A stretch of 64,000 bases of DNA from Helichrysum umbraculigerum (taxonomy: Eukaryota; Streptophyta; Magnoliopsida; Asterales; Asteraceae): contig CATIUR010000002.1 in assembly GCA_949592205.1 (NCBI GenBank), forward strand, positions 132,010,090 to 132,074,089, given 5' to 3'. A program made the translations under genes and the position numbers. Shown in pieces: positions 32,147 to 43,800 of the stretch. The notes beneath the pieces are model-generated. The model did no database searches and was not told the origin of the DNA. It was given only the letters and a program-made list of their open reading frames with translations. The stretch's first letter is position 1, and each line of letters starts with the position of its first letter.

Positions 32147-33255
32147 CTTTGGTTATATATTGCTAAGTATGTATATTTATATGTTACAAATTAAGTTAAG
32201 TTCTTGTGTTTTCATCATCAACCTTACACCCGTTTCATTTTAAATATAAATCATTATAACGAATTTCTAACTTAGTTATTCGAACATAATCTCAAGTATA
32301 TAACACTAAAACATGATTATTTAAGCTTGCTAATCATTAAAATTTGGAGGAAAATTGAAAGATTGCTCACGGTGGAGGTGGTGATCGGAGATGTGGTCGG
32401 AGGTGGTGATGCCGAGAGTTATGAACACGATGATGGTGATGGCGGTCGACTGTTGCTGCTGTTTATTGTTGTTGTTGCTTCGATGATGATGGTCACCGAA
32501 TGGTGGTGGTGCTCGGGTGGTAATGACCGAGAGCGAAAGAGATGGATTTTAGATGATGATGAACAATAGATAAAGATAATGATCTTGGTATTTTTGTTAC
32601 CTTGTTGTTAATATAGTTGTTGATCTTGTTAATCTTGTTGTTGAAGAAGAAAAAGATCGAGAGAGATGAATGATAGATAGATGATAATGAATGGTGGAGG
32701 GAAAATGAGAAATGGGGAGGGTAAAGGTGTTTGGTTTGCTTCTTCAACACAAGCCACGACCAGATCCTCATTTTGAGGGAATAATTGAGTTGGTTGTCCC
32801 CCTTTTGCAGTATAAGATATCCGTGTTTGTTTACCCGATCGTTAGGTAGTGCAATATTTTTAAATGATAAATTTCTAAATATATATTAGAATATATTTTC
32901 AATCGAAGTATTTTATAAAAATACTTTTAATGGGATATGAAATTATATCTTTGTTTCAACTTATTTTAACGGATAGTTTTCAGTACATAAAATGTATTTA
33001 AATTTCCAATAGAGTAATTAAATATTATTCTTGATAATAATATTTTGTTTGGAAATGTTTTGCACTAACGTTCGTAATTTAGTTTACGCGTTCTGTCAGA
33101 TTCGTATGTACAAGATTATTAAATAATCTTTTCATGTTATATATATACATTTTTATATATAATACTTGTATACTTTGGTATTGAGCGTATGTGATACGCG
33201 AAATAAAAGTTTAAATTTGGCGCGAAATTTGTGTCATTTTTGACCGGGTGTCACA

Positions 33256-33885
33256 TTCTCCCCTTGTTAGGAGAATTTCGTCACGAAATTTGTTCGTAGT
33301 AATTATTGATATGTCGAAGTATTGGTCGGTGCATATCCTAAGTAAGTTTGTGAAATCATTGTGAGTGACACGTTCGTATATCTAGGGTTGTCTACCTCCC
33401 CTTGTTGAACTATTGCCCTACTGGCAACTAAAGAAATAGAGGAGGTGAGTTTCGATATATTTAACCATTTTGTCCGTGGAAGCAAGTTCAGTCGATCAGT
33501 CAGTCACTAAGGTGTTGCTACACTTTGTACTAGTGGCTTAAAGTAAAGTAGTAACTTCCACTGTGTTCATACAGTTTGTAACAGACAGTAGTGTCGTAGC
33601 ATAAATTAGACTCTATCAGTCTCATATAGAAACTAAGTGGTTTAGCATAAATTAGTTTTATGTGGGATGTTACCCAATGTATAAAAGTTAACCGGTATGT
33701 CTTCCGGTATAAAACAGTGTAGGATATGTTATTCCTATACATATGTGAGCTAAACCTCGTCTCATATAGAAACTAAATTGTCGTTTTTCCCTAACCCTAT
33801 CGTGCACTTAGAATCTAGGGAAAACATAAAAGATATCAAGCAGCAAGTAAGATCTGTCAAAGTAAATAGTATAAAGGCAGTCGGG
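33256..33885 (-). other. Element D region where pol is missing
   Basis: Starts with polypurine tract CCCCTTGTTAG (minus AACAAGGGGAGAA) and the hairpin AATTTCG-TCA-CGAAATT (33274-33290). The remainder has no ORF and no recognisable pol fragment. Retention of the hairpin without the stop codon it overlaps in relatives is notable. Confidence 0.6.
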
Positions 33886-35031
33886 TTATTTGTGAGTGAC
33901 TATACCCGTGTTGAGCAAGTCAATAAGTCTCGGGTTCTGGTTGTCCTCCCTAGTGTTGAGTACATAGGCTCTTCCTCGAGCAGGGTTGATGTTCTTGCCT
34001 TTCAGCTTTGGGCAGTCCCTCTTAAAGTGGCCAGTACCGTTGCATTCATAGCAGGTTTTGGGCGCTGTGGGGTTAGTACTAGTCATGCTTGTTTTGCAAT
34101 CCTTGGCTACATGCCCAAACCGCTTACATTTGGTGCAAGGGCACGAACCATCGTGATGGAGACTGCACTTAGAGTAATAGGGCTTACTTCCTTTATACCA
34201 TATCTTGTCATCAGAGTCAGTATCATATGCTTTGGCAGTCGCAGGCTTTTTGGTGGATTGGGTTTGGATGTTGAGGTTTCCATCAGGTTTCCTTTTGTTA
34301 TCACCAGAGTGATTTCCAGTACTTTTGACAACAGATGTTCCTTGGCGAACAATCTGTGCCATCAGTTTGTGTGCCATGCGCACAGTACCATGAAATGTAG
34401 GAGAGTTGGATGAAGTAACCATCCCTTGGATTTGTGGAGGGAGTCCCCAGATATAGCGTTCAATACGCTTGGGTTCCTCACTAACCATAGATGGACACAG
34501 GTGTGCTAGCTGGTTAAACCTAGAGGTGTAGCCGGCAATGTCATTGCCTTGGGTAGTGAGTTGCCAGAATTCGGCCTCAAGTTGCTGGATCTCATCCCTA
34601 GGACAATACTCATCTTTGAGCATTTTCTTCAGTTTGTCCCAAGGAGTTTTCAAAGCAATGTCTTGGCCCACAGAGTCAGCATAAGTGTTCCACCATGTCA
34701 GAGCATCATCCATAAAAGTGTAGGTGGAGAACTTGACCTTGGAGTCCTCAAGGCAGTTACAGATGTGAAAGACTGACTCAGTCTTTTCCAGCCATCGCAA
34801 TAAGCCAATAGCACCTTCAGTGCCGTTGAAGTTCAGAGGGTGGCAGCTAAGGAAGTCCTTATAAGTGCAGGGTTTTGTCGCAGGGGCGTTGTTGTTGACC
34901 TCTTCGCTCCCCGGGTTTGGGCCTGATCCGCTGGTGGGAGGAGTTTGTCGAATAGCCAGTGCTTCAGCCACTCGTTGAGTGATTAGTCGTTCCAGTTTAG
35001 CATTGGTGAAGGATTTTCGTTTCGGAGGCAT
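33886..35031 (-). CDS. Gag of element D (381 aa), no pol
   Basis: Starts MPPKRKSFTNAKLERLI. The capsid-like region (TEGAIGLLRWLEKTESVF) is followed by zinc knuckles (CTKCKRFGHVAKDC and CYECNGTGHFKRDC, both CX2CX4HX4C) and ends with PARGRAYVL and about 25 further residues to a stop. In A and C the sequence after PARGR leads into protease, so the frame has been cut off just before it. The open 381-codon gag with intact knuckles suggests it was kept for particle formation while enzymes come from relatives. The protein is more diverged from A/C gag than they are from each other. Confidence 0.88.
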   Translation of the reverse strand: MPPKRKSFTNAKLERLITQRVAEALAIRQTPPTSGSGPNPGSEEVNNNAPATKPCTYKDFLSCHPLNFNGTEGAIGLLRWLEKTESVFHICNCLEDSKVKFSTYTFMDDALTWWNTYADSVGQDIALKTPWDKLKKMLKDEYCPRDEIQQLEAEFWQLTTQGNDIAGYTSRFNQLAHLCPSMVSEEPKRIERYIWGLPPQIQGMVTSSNSPTFHGTVRMAHKLMAQIVRQGTSVVKSTGNHSGDNKRKPDGNLNIQTQSTKKPATAKAYDTDSDDKIWYKGSKPYYSKCSLHHDGSCPCTKCKRFGHVAKDCKTSMTSTNPTAPKTCYECNGTGHFKRDCPKLKGKNINPARGRAYVLNTREDNQNPRLIDLLNTGIVTHK

Positions 35032-35713
35032 GTTCCTTCAATAACAAGATAAAGGACATGTCAGAGTTTTGAATCGAAGAAAAATGATTATCATAATCAT
35101 ATGAACACTGAACAAATGAACCGACGTATGAAATGTCAATTGACAATAAAAGATAATAGGATTGTAATCAGTTAACATGCGAGTCCAAAAGATTACAAGA
35201 GTTGAAGTTTACAAAAATGCCAGAAGCAATCACATCCAGACAGATTTTTAGTATTTGCTCGTTATCCGACGCAGGATTTTCCATTGTGGGTTTTCCGTTT
35301 CAATTCGAGGGGATTGGTTAGGAATGATAGGAAAAGATTTCAATCCTAAGAGGAATATCGATTCTGAACGTTAAGCATAACGACGAGTGTATGACAATAT
35401 TTTCTAACCTTACCGGGGTAAGTCTATCTCGAAAAGATGACCCTCTATAGCTAGGGCACATCCCGGTACTATTTTTCCTGATTCAATCTACTTACGACCG
35501 GTAAGTCCTATGATGTATCCGAACAATGAGTGTTACCGAGTATTCGAGGCCTAATCATATAAACAATATATAATAGCCTAATCATATATGCATATACCAT
35601 ATATACGTATATATCCGCCTAGTTGTGTCTTGCACAAAACAAATATGAGTCCCGATTCTCTCGTGGTCAGAGTCAGCTATTGCATTCCTGTTCGATATAA
35701 CCCATTTCAGATC
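35032..35713 (-). other. Element D leader between SL2 and gag
   Basis: No accessory ORF is present here, unlike A, B and C. The sequence is unique to D in this window. Confidence 0.5.
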
Positions 35714-35779
35714 TTACATCATCTTTGTTTAATTATACATAGTTAGCTACGCTATGTTAAATTAATTCGTATGATGTAA
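35714..35779 (-). promoter_or_regulatory. Leader stem-loop SL2, element D (changed palindrome)
   Basis: The outer TTACATCAT/ATGATGTAA and inner ACATAG/CTATGT arms are as in B, but the loop is TTAGCTACG. Its central hexamer TAGCTA replaces TGATCA at the same loop positions and is still self-complementary. Confidence 0.62.
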
Positions 35780-35819
35780 TCCCTGAACCAGTTATACCTA
35801 ATGAGGAATACTGCCTAAC

Positions 35820-35864
35820 GGTCATAGTCTAGGCCCACTACATGCAACCTAGTTCACTATAACC
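35820..35864 (-). promoter_or_regulatory. Leader stem-loop SL1, element D
   Basis: GGTCATAG (35820-35827) with CTATAACC (35857-35864) directly beside the primer site. Confidence 0.52.
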
Positions 35865-35865
35865 T

Positions 35866-35878
35866 GGCTCTGATACCA
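35866..35878 (-). other. Primer binding site (tRNA-iMet type), element D
   Basis: Minus-strand TGGTATCAGAGCC, three bases from the LTR at 35882. Confidence 0.92.
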
Positions 35879-36210
35879 ATCTGTAACACCCCCAAATTTT
35901 GGGTTGCGGAAGCGGTCGGGTCGGGGTGTTACCAAATCAAATATCACAGTGCAAAGGTACAAGTGAACGACTCTAAATGAAACGTTTTAGAAAATACATT
36001 ACAATATAGTACATTACATAAGTTTCAAAGGTTTTAAGTCATAAAGATACATCATTAATGAGTTCGCAAAATAAATCTGAAGATTTTAAATACATAATCA
36101 TAATACAAAAGATAATGAGAGTAAAATCTTCATAAGTGTGTATGCATGCGACTCGTACTAGCTTAGCATAATAGTAGATCCTGCTGGGCCATCCTACTGT
36201 GGCTGCGTAC

Positions 36211-37038
36211 CTGAGAATGCATTACTAAAAGCGTCAACCAAAAGGTTGGTGAATCTCACAGGTTTATAGTAAGTAAATCAATTGAACACAATATTAGTAC
36301 AAAAGTTTCACAAGCGGTAAAGTAATAATGGTAATTGCACAATTAAAGTAAAGCAGTATAAGTGACTTTACGTATGAAATCAGTCGGTATTTAGTAATTG
36401 TACGAAAGCAGTAGATGAGTAAACATCAATTTCGTGTAGGTAACAAGTCTGTAATCAATCATTGCATCAATGCAATCGGGTAGTAACCCATGGTAGTAAG
36501 CATGTAGCAAGTCAGTAAGGTAATAAACAATCATTGCACGAATGCAATAGAAGTTGATATACATTGCTGTGAGCATCATAGTCGAAGCTTAACAAGTCTG
36601 TAATTTGCCCTCGTGAGTGCTAATCCAAACACTCATACGAAACGAGTAGAAAACGCCCGTTTATACGAGAACGGTTCGTGACAGTGCGTGCTGCCCCGGG
36701 CGGGGATTGTCAGTCCCATATGGATCCATATACTAAAACTCGCGCTTATCGAATAACTAACAACTATGATTTCAGAGGCCTTTAGTGGATTAATCGTAAC
36801 TCAAGCCAATAAGTATATCAGAAAGTCTGTAAGCCTGTAGGTCGGTAAGTCTGTAAGTTTGTAGCGAGTTTGTAAAGTACTAAGTCTGTAACGTATTAAG
36901 TCTGTAAAGTAGCAAGTCGGTGAAGTACAAAGTCAATCAAGTAATTTAGTAAAGGCAGCAATTTCATTGTGTTCAAGCAAAAACAAGTAATGCATCTCCC
37001 CCAAAGTAATAGCAATAAAAAGGGGCCGTGAGACTCAC
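36211..37038 (-). other. Candidate LTR-leader intron, element D (828 nt)
   Basis: Sense boundaries are CCACAG|GTGAGTCTCACGG and GCATTCTCAG|GTACGC. Branch-like TTGAC lies 24 nt before the AG, beside hairpin 36235-36248 (CAACC/GGTTG). Confidence 0.48.
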
Positions 37039-37425
37039 CTGTGGGTGCTAGCGTTCCTAACCGGAAGTAATATCCAGTCCGTAACCTCCTAACGTCCTAA
37101 ACGTAAGAGATATATTAATATCGTCGTACACATGATTTAATTGTTTTGATGGATCATTTGAGTTGGATTATATACGATTCGTTGGCGATATTATTTTAAT
37201 AATAATTTCCAAAAAAAAGTATTATTATTGAACTCACTTCGCCGTATACTTTGAAAAAGTATATATATAATTAGTTCTTCAAGATAATGTTAATATTAAT
37301 TAATTATTAGATAATTAATAAATATTAAGGACTTGTTAAAAATAGTAGTTTGCTACTAAAAATTTAAGTAACTATAAAAGTGGCTTAAATCACTAATACG
37401 GTTTTACTTGAAATCGTTTATTGCC

Positions 37426-37481
<56 letters not shown>

Positions 37482-37707
37482 GTCTAATAAAGTTGCTTGT
37501 TGTATATTTATGTATATTAAAACTTTACTGTTATAAAAATATACAAGGGTGATGTTTCACCTAAAATACTTTTCCTCATTCATTTATTTTGTTATAAAAA
37601 TTATCGCTTCTAAAAATTCGTCACTAACATTTAGTGGTATATTTTGTGACCATTGTTAACAAGATAATCAATATATAAGTTTTTACACATTTTAAAATAA
37701 ATAGTTT

Positions 37708-37797
<90 letters not shown>

Positions 37798-38071
37798 CTA
37801 TAAAAGCTGTTCGTCTACTCGAATATCAGTTGGGTTCTAAGCTTAATTCCCAAAAACATAGTTAAATTGGGAAGGTTATGTAAAATAGAGTAATAAAAAT
37901 ATATATGTGTAAAAATAACATTGGTTACAGGATTCGATCCTCTGACCTCTTGATCCATGCCCCCATTCATTAACCACTAGGCTGAAGCTTCAGTTTAGGA
38001 TTTTGTTACTAAGTACATATCTATATGTCTGTTCATACAACAATCTGCTAAAAAAAAATTAATTAAAAACA

Positions 38072-38138
38072 GGTCACAGGATCAAACCTGTGACCTTGGC
38101 TTCAAACCTCATGTTCTAACCAACAAGCTAAGGTTCAA
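38072..38138 (-). other. tRNA-like module 2 in element D 5' LTR
   Basis: Copy of 32080-32146. The A-box-like part is intact. The central B-box bases have one substitution. Confidence 0.45.
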
Positions 38139-38555
38139 CTTTGGTTATATATTGCTAAGTATGTATATTTATATGTTACAAATTAAGTTAAGTTCTTGTG
38201 TTTTCATCATCAACCTTACACCCGTTTCATTTTAAATATAAATCATTATAACGAATTTCTAACTTAGTTATTCGAACATAATCTCAAGTATATAACACTA
38301 AAACATGATTATTTAAGCTTGCTAATCATTAAAATTTGGAGGAAAATTGAAAGATTGCTCACGGTGGAGGTGGTGATCGGAGATGTGGTCGGAGGTGGTG
38401 ATGCCGAGAGTGATGAACACGATGATGGTGATGGCGGTCGACTGTTGCTGCTGTTTATCGTTGTTGTTGCTTCGATGATGATGGTCACCGAATGGTGGTG
38501 GTGCTCGGGTGGTGATGACCAAGAGCGAAAGAGATGGATTTTAGATGATGATGAA

Positions 38556-38560
38556 CAATA
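38556..38560. repeat. Target site duplication of element C (left)
   Basis: CAATA is repeated at 48700-48704. The D left LTR shows the empty site near 32564. Confidence 0.95.
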
Positions 38561-40853
38561 TGTAACACCCCCAAATTTAACGGTTTGCGGAAGCATACAT
38601 TGGGTGTTACTAATCAATATACAAAGCACAAGATTAATAGTAAACGACCTCTAAATGAGACGTTTGTAAAATAGTTACATTTCATAATTTGTATCGTTTG
38701 AAAACATATAGTTTTCTTTACAAAAATACGTAAGCCTAGAGTCCGCGTATGTGGCGGGAGATTCTATTACATAATCAAAGTTACAAAAGATAATGCTAAG
38801 GAATCTCCGTTAAATGCAGTTTGGAAATCATGCGACTCTAGCTAGAAATCCTGGAGTGATCCTACTCCGTGAGTGTACCTGAGATACAAAGCTAAAAAGT
38901 GTCAACCAAAAAGGTTGGTGAATCTCACAGGTTTAGTAATAAGTAGGTGTCATGAACCACAAGTATGTACCCGTATTGCTATCCAGCAAAGTAAGTAAAT
39001 CAGTTAATCAGTACAGTGCCATGAGCTCATAAGTTGAAGCTTAACCGTGTAGTGTGAAATAAATCACGTACCCCCGTGAGTGTTATCCGCACACTCATAT
39101 GTAACAAATACTAATATGTCTGTTTCTACGTGTAAATCAGTACGTGGTGGCGCTACCACCCCAGACAGGGATTGTCAGTCCCAAATGGATCCATTTACTA
39201 GTACTCGCGCTTAAGACCATAACTAACAACTTACGATAAGGAGGCTTTCAGTGGATAAAAGTAACTCATGCGTTTGTTTGTAATCAGTAATGTTTTCAGT
39301 TCAGTACATTGTGTTCATGCGTAAAACAGTTGCTAAGTATCTCACCCCAAGGTATAAAACAGTAAAAGTGGGGCTGTAAGACTCACCTGAGTCGAGCAGT
39401 AGTAATTAGCAAGTAGTAGTAAAGCAAGTAGGTTCTCCGAACCCGTAACCTTCTAGTGCCTAAACACATAAGGTTAAGTAAGTAGATGTCTCGCAAGACC
39501 ATCTAGGCTAGTTGTTCATACCCCGTTGTGTTAAATGTTGGTTCGTTCACGTTCGTGTCAAAGTATATACGGCCCGTTGGTGGTTTGTTATAATTAAAGT
39601 TTTATCGTTAATAACGCAATTTAGAGTGATTGTAATAGAAAAGTATGTTCTATGATGTTTGTTAAGTCGTATAGTATAAGTATTGGAAGTTGTGTAAGAT
39701 CGACACTTAGTAAAATCCGAGTTTTCCAGGTTCTGTCATGTGCGACGTAGGGTGCGACGTAGGGTGCTACGTCGGGTGCGACGTCGGGTGCGACGTAGGC
39801 ATGTACGTCGCATGATGCGACCTTCGCAAATCAATGCGACGTAGGGGCTGGCGTCGCTAATGCGACGTGGAGGTTTGCGACGTTAAAGTTTACGTCGCCA
39901 TGTGCGACGTCCGCAATTTAATGCGACGTAAGGGGCTGCGTCGCTAGTGCGACGTGGAGGTTTTTGTGCGACGTAGGCCGCGACGTCGCAGAGGCCCCTG
40001 GCCAAATGCGACGTAGCGGTCTGATGGCCGGAATTTTTGTCGAAAACGAGTTTTCCGGTTTCCGTTGGGTCCAAATCTTTTACCCAACCCTTATATGAAC
40101 ATATTAAGCCTATTTAAACCATAAATTAGTAAAAATGATCAAAAACGAGAGATGTCGGGATTTGTCGGAAACTTACAAAGTGTCGGATTGAAAATCCGAA
40201 AAGATGAAGTTGTAGATCGTGTGATGGTGAACGTTTTCTTCTAAACGGTCAAGTGGATTCGGTTGCGTTTAGTGGTAGTATTTGGTGGTTTTGATGGTGG
40301 TGGTGTGTTTGGTGATTAGAGAGAAAGAAAAGAAGAGAGAGAAAGAAAATAGAATTAATGAAAAGAAAGGGTGGGAGGTGATGATGTAGGTGGAAGCCTC
40401 ATTTTCAGCTCCCGTCCCCCGTGCTTCGTGCGGTGTTCGTTTTCTCCGTCGTTTAAACGTTAAATAATTATTTTACATCTTAAATGGTAGGTTTTAAATA
40501 TAAATAATTACGCGACATTTCTATTCAAATATTTTACAAATAAGTTTGAATACCTTTGTTTTTAAATCGGGTAAACTTTGATCGAGTGATACGAGGTAAT
40601 TATTAATTATCGTAAAAATAGCATTTCGGTCATAATTGCGTTATTTTAGTTTATAAACATTTGTCCACCAACGTCCGTGTTAACCGAATAGAATTTCATT
40701 CTATTTAAGTTGCGTACGATTTAATCAAATCGCAAAGTTGTATATATTAACCAACATATAATCTAATACATAAATTAGCCTAATACAGAACTAATTACAT
40801 GTATTAACAAAGAGTTAGGCGCTAATACTAGCCCTAATTTGGCGGTTGTTACA
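38561..40853 (-). repeat. Element C 3' LTR (2293 bp)
   Basis: Begins TGTAACACCCCC, ends GTTGTTACA. Contains the GCGACGT array at 39741-40019 and the hairpin at 38903-38917 (CAACC/GGTTG with a five-base loop). Confidence 0.95.
39741..40019. repeat. GCGACGT palindrome array, element C 3' LTR
   Basis: More than ten GCGACGT copies with ACGTCGC partners, related to the A array but rearranged and with GCGACGTGGAGG units not seen in A. Confidence 0.9.
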
Positions 40854-40888
40854 TTCTCCCCTTGTTAAAAGAATTTCGTCCCGAAATT
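40854..40888 (-). other. Polypurine tract and stop-codon hairpin, element C
   Basis: Minus AACAAGGGGAGAA abuts the LTR. The palindrome AATTTCG-TCC-CGAAATT (40872-40888) overlaps the gag-pol stop (40887-40889). Confidence 0.8.
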
Positions 40889-43800
40889 AGCTCGATTGCA
40901 CGGTTGGTGCGTTATCAGGGAAGAGATGTGGGTATTTCAGTCGCATTTGGTCTTCCCGTTCCCAAGTGAATTCAGGACCACGCTTAGAATTCCACCTGAC
41001 TTTTACGATGGGAATACGACTCTGTTTTAGTTGTTTGACCTCGCGGTCCATGATTTCCATAGGTTTCTCAACGAAATGAAGTTTATCATCGATCTGAATT
41101 TCGTCGAGCGGTATAATCAGTGTCTCATCAGACAGACATTTCTTCAGATTAGAAATGTGGAATGTGTTGTGAACGCTGCTAAGTTCAGCAGGAAGTTGCA
41201 GGCGGTATGCCACTGGACCAATCTTTTCAAGAATTTCGAAGGGTCCGATGTATCTAGGATTTAATTTGCCTCGTTTTCCGAATCGAATAACACCTTTCCA
41301 CGGTGCCACTTTGAGAAGTACCTTGTCCCCTACTTGGAACTCAAGGTGTTTGCGTCTCACGTCAGCATAGCTTTTCTGACGATCACGCGCGGCTTTTAGT
41401 CGGTTTTGTATGCCGACGATCTTTTCAGTTGTTTCATGTATGATTTCTGGACCGGTGAGTTGTGTATCCCCCACCTCAGTCCAACAGATAGGCGACCGGC
41501 ACTTACGACCGTACAGTGCCTCGAAGGGTGCAGTTTTTATGCTGGTGTGATAACTGTTGTTGTACGAGAACTCGCACAACGGTAAGTGATTTTCCCAGTT
41601 TTTACCGAAGTCAACTACGCAGGCTCGTAGCATGTCTTCCAGTGTTTGTATGGTTCGTTCGCTCTGGCCGTCGGTTTGAGGATGGTAAGCCGTACTCATA
41701 TCCAGACGAGTACCAAGAGATTTTTGCAGTGATTGCCAGAAGCGAGAAGTAAACCGAGCATCTCGGTCGGAGATGATTGAGATGGGCACGCCGTGTCTTG
41801 ACACGATCTCTTTCAGGTAGATCCGTGTCAAACGTTCCATCTTATCAGTTTCCTTGATGGCTAGGAAATGAGCAGATTTAGTGAGTCGGTCGACGATCAC
41901 CCAAATGGTATCGCAACCGCTAGAAGTTTTCGGGAGTTTAGTAATGAAGTCCATGGTAATCTGCTCCCATTTCCATTGTGGTATTTCGGGTTGTTGTAGC
42001 AAACCTGAAGGTTTCTGGTGTTCAGCTTTAACCTTGGAACAAGTAAGACACTTGCCAACATAGGTTGCAATGTCAGATTTCATGTTGGGCCACCAGTACA
42101 GTTCCTTGATGCCGTGGTACATTTTGTCGGCACCGGGGTGTATAGAGTATTTAGACTTGTGAGCTTCATCCATCACCAAGTCTCGCAGGTTCCCAAAACT
42201 TGGTAACCAGATTCGATTCGAGAAGTATTTGGCCCCGTTAGGTTTGGTTTCAAATTGTTTGTCCATGCCCCGCAAGGCCTCGTTTATCAAGTTTTCTGGT
42301 TTGAGTGCTTCGAGTTGAGCGGCGAGAGTTTGATTGATGAGATCGTTGTGAATGGTCATACCGAGAGCTCGAACTCGAAGTGGTTTCACTCGTTCTTTTC
42401 GGCTTAAGGCATCGGCAACAACATTCGCCTTGCCCGGATGATAGCGAATCTCGCAGTCGTAATCAGTAAGCAACTCGACCCATCGACGTTGCCTCATGTT
42501 GAGATCCTTTTGATCGAAGATATGTTGGAGACTTTTATGGTCAGTAAAGATTGTACACTTGGTACCGTATAAGTAGTGTCTCCAGATTTTCAGAGCGAAA
42601 ACAACAGCCCCCAACTCTAGGTCATGAGTTGTGTAATTCTTTTCGTGGACCTTGAGTTGTCGTGAGGCGTAAGCGATGACCTTGTCTCGTTGCATCAGTA
42701 CGCAACCAAGACCTTGGTGTGAAGCATCACAGTATACCACGAAGTCATCGTTGCCTTCGGTTAAAGATAAGATAGGTGCACTGCAGAGTTTTTGTTTTAG
42801 TAGCTGAAAAGCCGACTCCTGTTTGTCAGTCCAATCGAACTTCTTTTCCTTTTGAGTAAGTGCAGTGAGAGGTAGGGCTATTTTCGAAAAATTCTCAATG
42901 AACCGCCTGTAGTATCCGGCGAGTCCTAAGAATTGGCGTACCTCGGTCGGTGTTGTAGGTGCTTGCCAGCACTTAATAGCCTCGATTTTTGAAGGATCGA
43001 CATGAATTCCTTGATTATCAATGACGTGGCCAAGGAATTGAACGGTTTTCATCCAGAACTCACACTTAGAGAATTTGGCGTACAACCCTTCGTGTTTGAG
43101 CAGCTCTAGGATGGTTTTCAGGTGTTGCGCGTGTTCTTGTTCAGTGCGCGAGTAAATCAGGATGTCATCGATGAAGACGATAACAAACTTGTCAAGGTAA
43201 GGTTTGCACACCCGATTCATAAGATCCATGAATACTGCCGGTGCGTTGGTTAAGCCGAATGGCATTACTTGGAATTCATAATGCCCGTAACGAGTTCGGA
43301 AAGCAGTTTTTGGGATGTCTTCGTCACGAACTCGGAGTTGATGATAACCTGACCGTAGATCGATCTTTGAATAAAAACTCGACCCCTGAAGTTGGTCAAA
43401 CAGGTCATCAATGCGAGGAAGTGGGTAACGGTTCTTGACAGTTAATTTGTTGAGTTCACGGTAGTCGATGCACATGCGGAAAGAACCGTCTTTCTTTTTC
43501 ACAAACAGGACCGGAGCTCCCCAAGGTGAGGAACTTGGTCGAATAAATCCCTTGTCCAGGAGTTCCTGTAGCTGAGTAGACAACTCCTGAAGTTCGGATG
43601 GGGCTAATCGGTAAGGTGCTCGTGCCACGGGTGCTGCACCGGGCACAAGGTCAATAGAAAATTCGACTTGTCTAGGTGGCGGAAGGCCAGGCAAGTCTTC
43701 AGGAAAGACCTCTGGGAAGTCTCGAACGATAGGCACATCCTCAAGTCGCTTTTCCACCGACTTTTTCTCCATAACGTGTGCGAGGATTGCCTGGTACCCT

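Larger units (their letters stand above)
30766..33255 (-). repeat. Element D 3' LTR, proximal segment
   Basis: Resumes D's LTR after B (first five bases are the B duplication). It contains long AT runs (31459-31500, 31738-31805), two tRNA-like modules (31932-31999, 32080-32146) and a G/T-rich GGTGGTGAT stretch (32370-32530). It ends GTGTCACA before the polypurine tract. Confidence 0.9.
35882..38560 (-). repeat. Element D 5' LTR, distal segment
   Basis: Matches 18902-19731 plus 30771 onward without the B insertion, so it shows the empty site near 36707-36712. It includes AT runs (37428-37480, 37711-37795) and tRNA-like modules (37923-37990, 38072-38138). It is cut at 38560 by C. Confidence 0.92.

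Noticed and set aside
32327..32569. Plus-strand Val/Gly-rich ORF in element D LTR (also 38319-38654)
   Set aside because: Antisense to the element, in a GGTGGTGAT low-complexity tract, and cut by element C in one copy.
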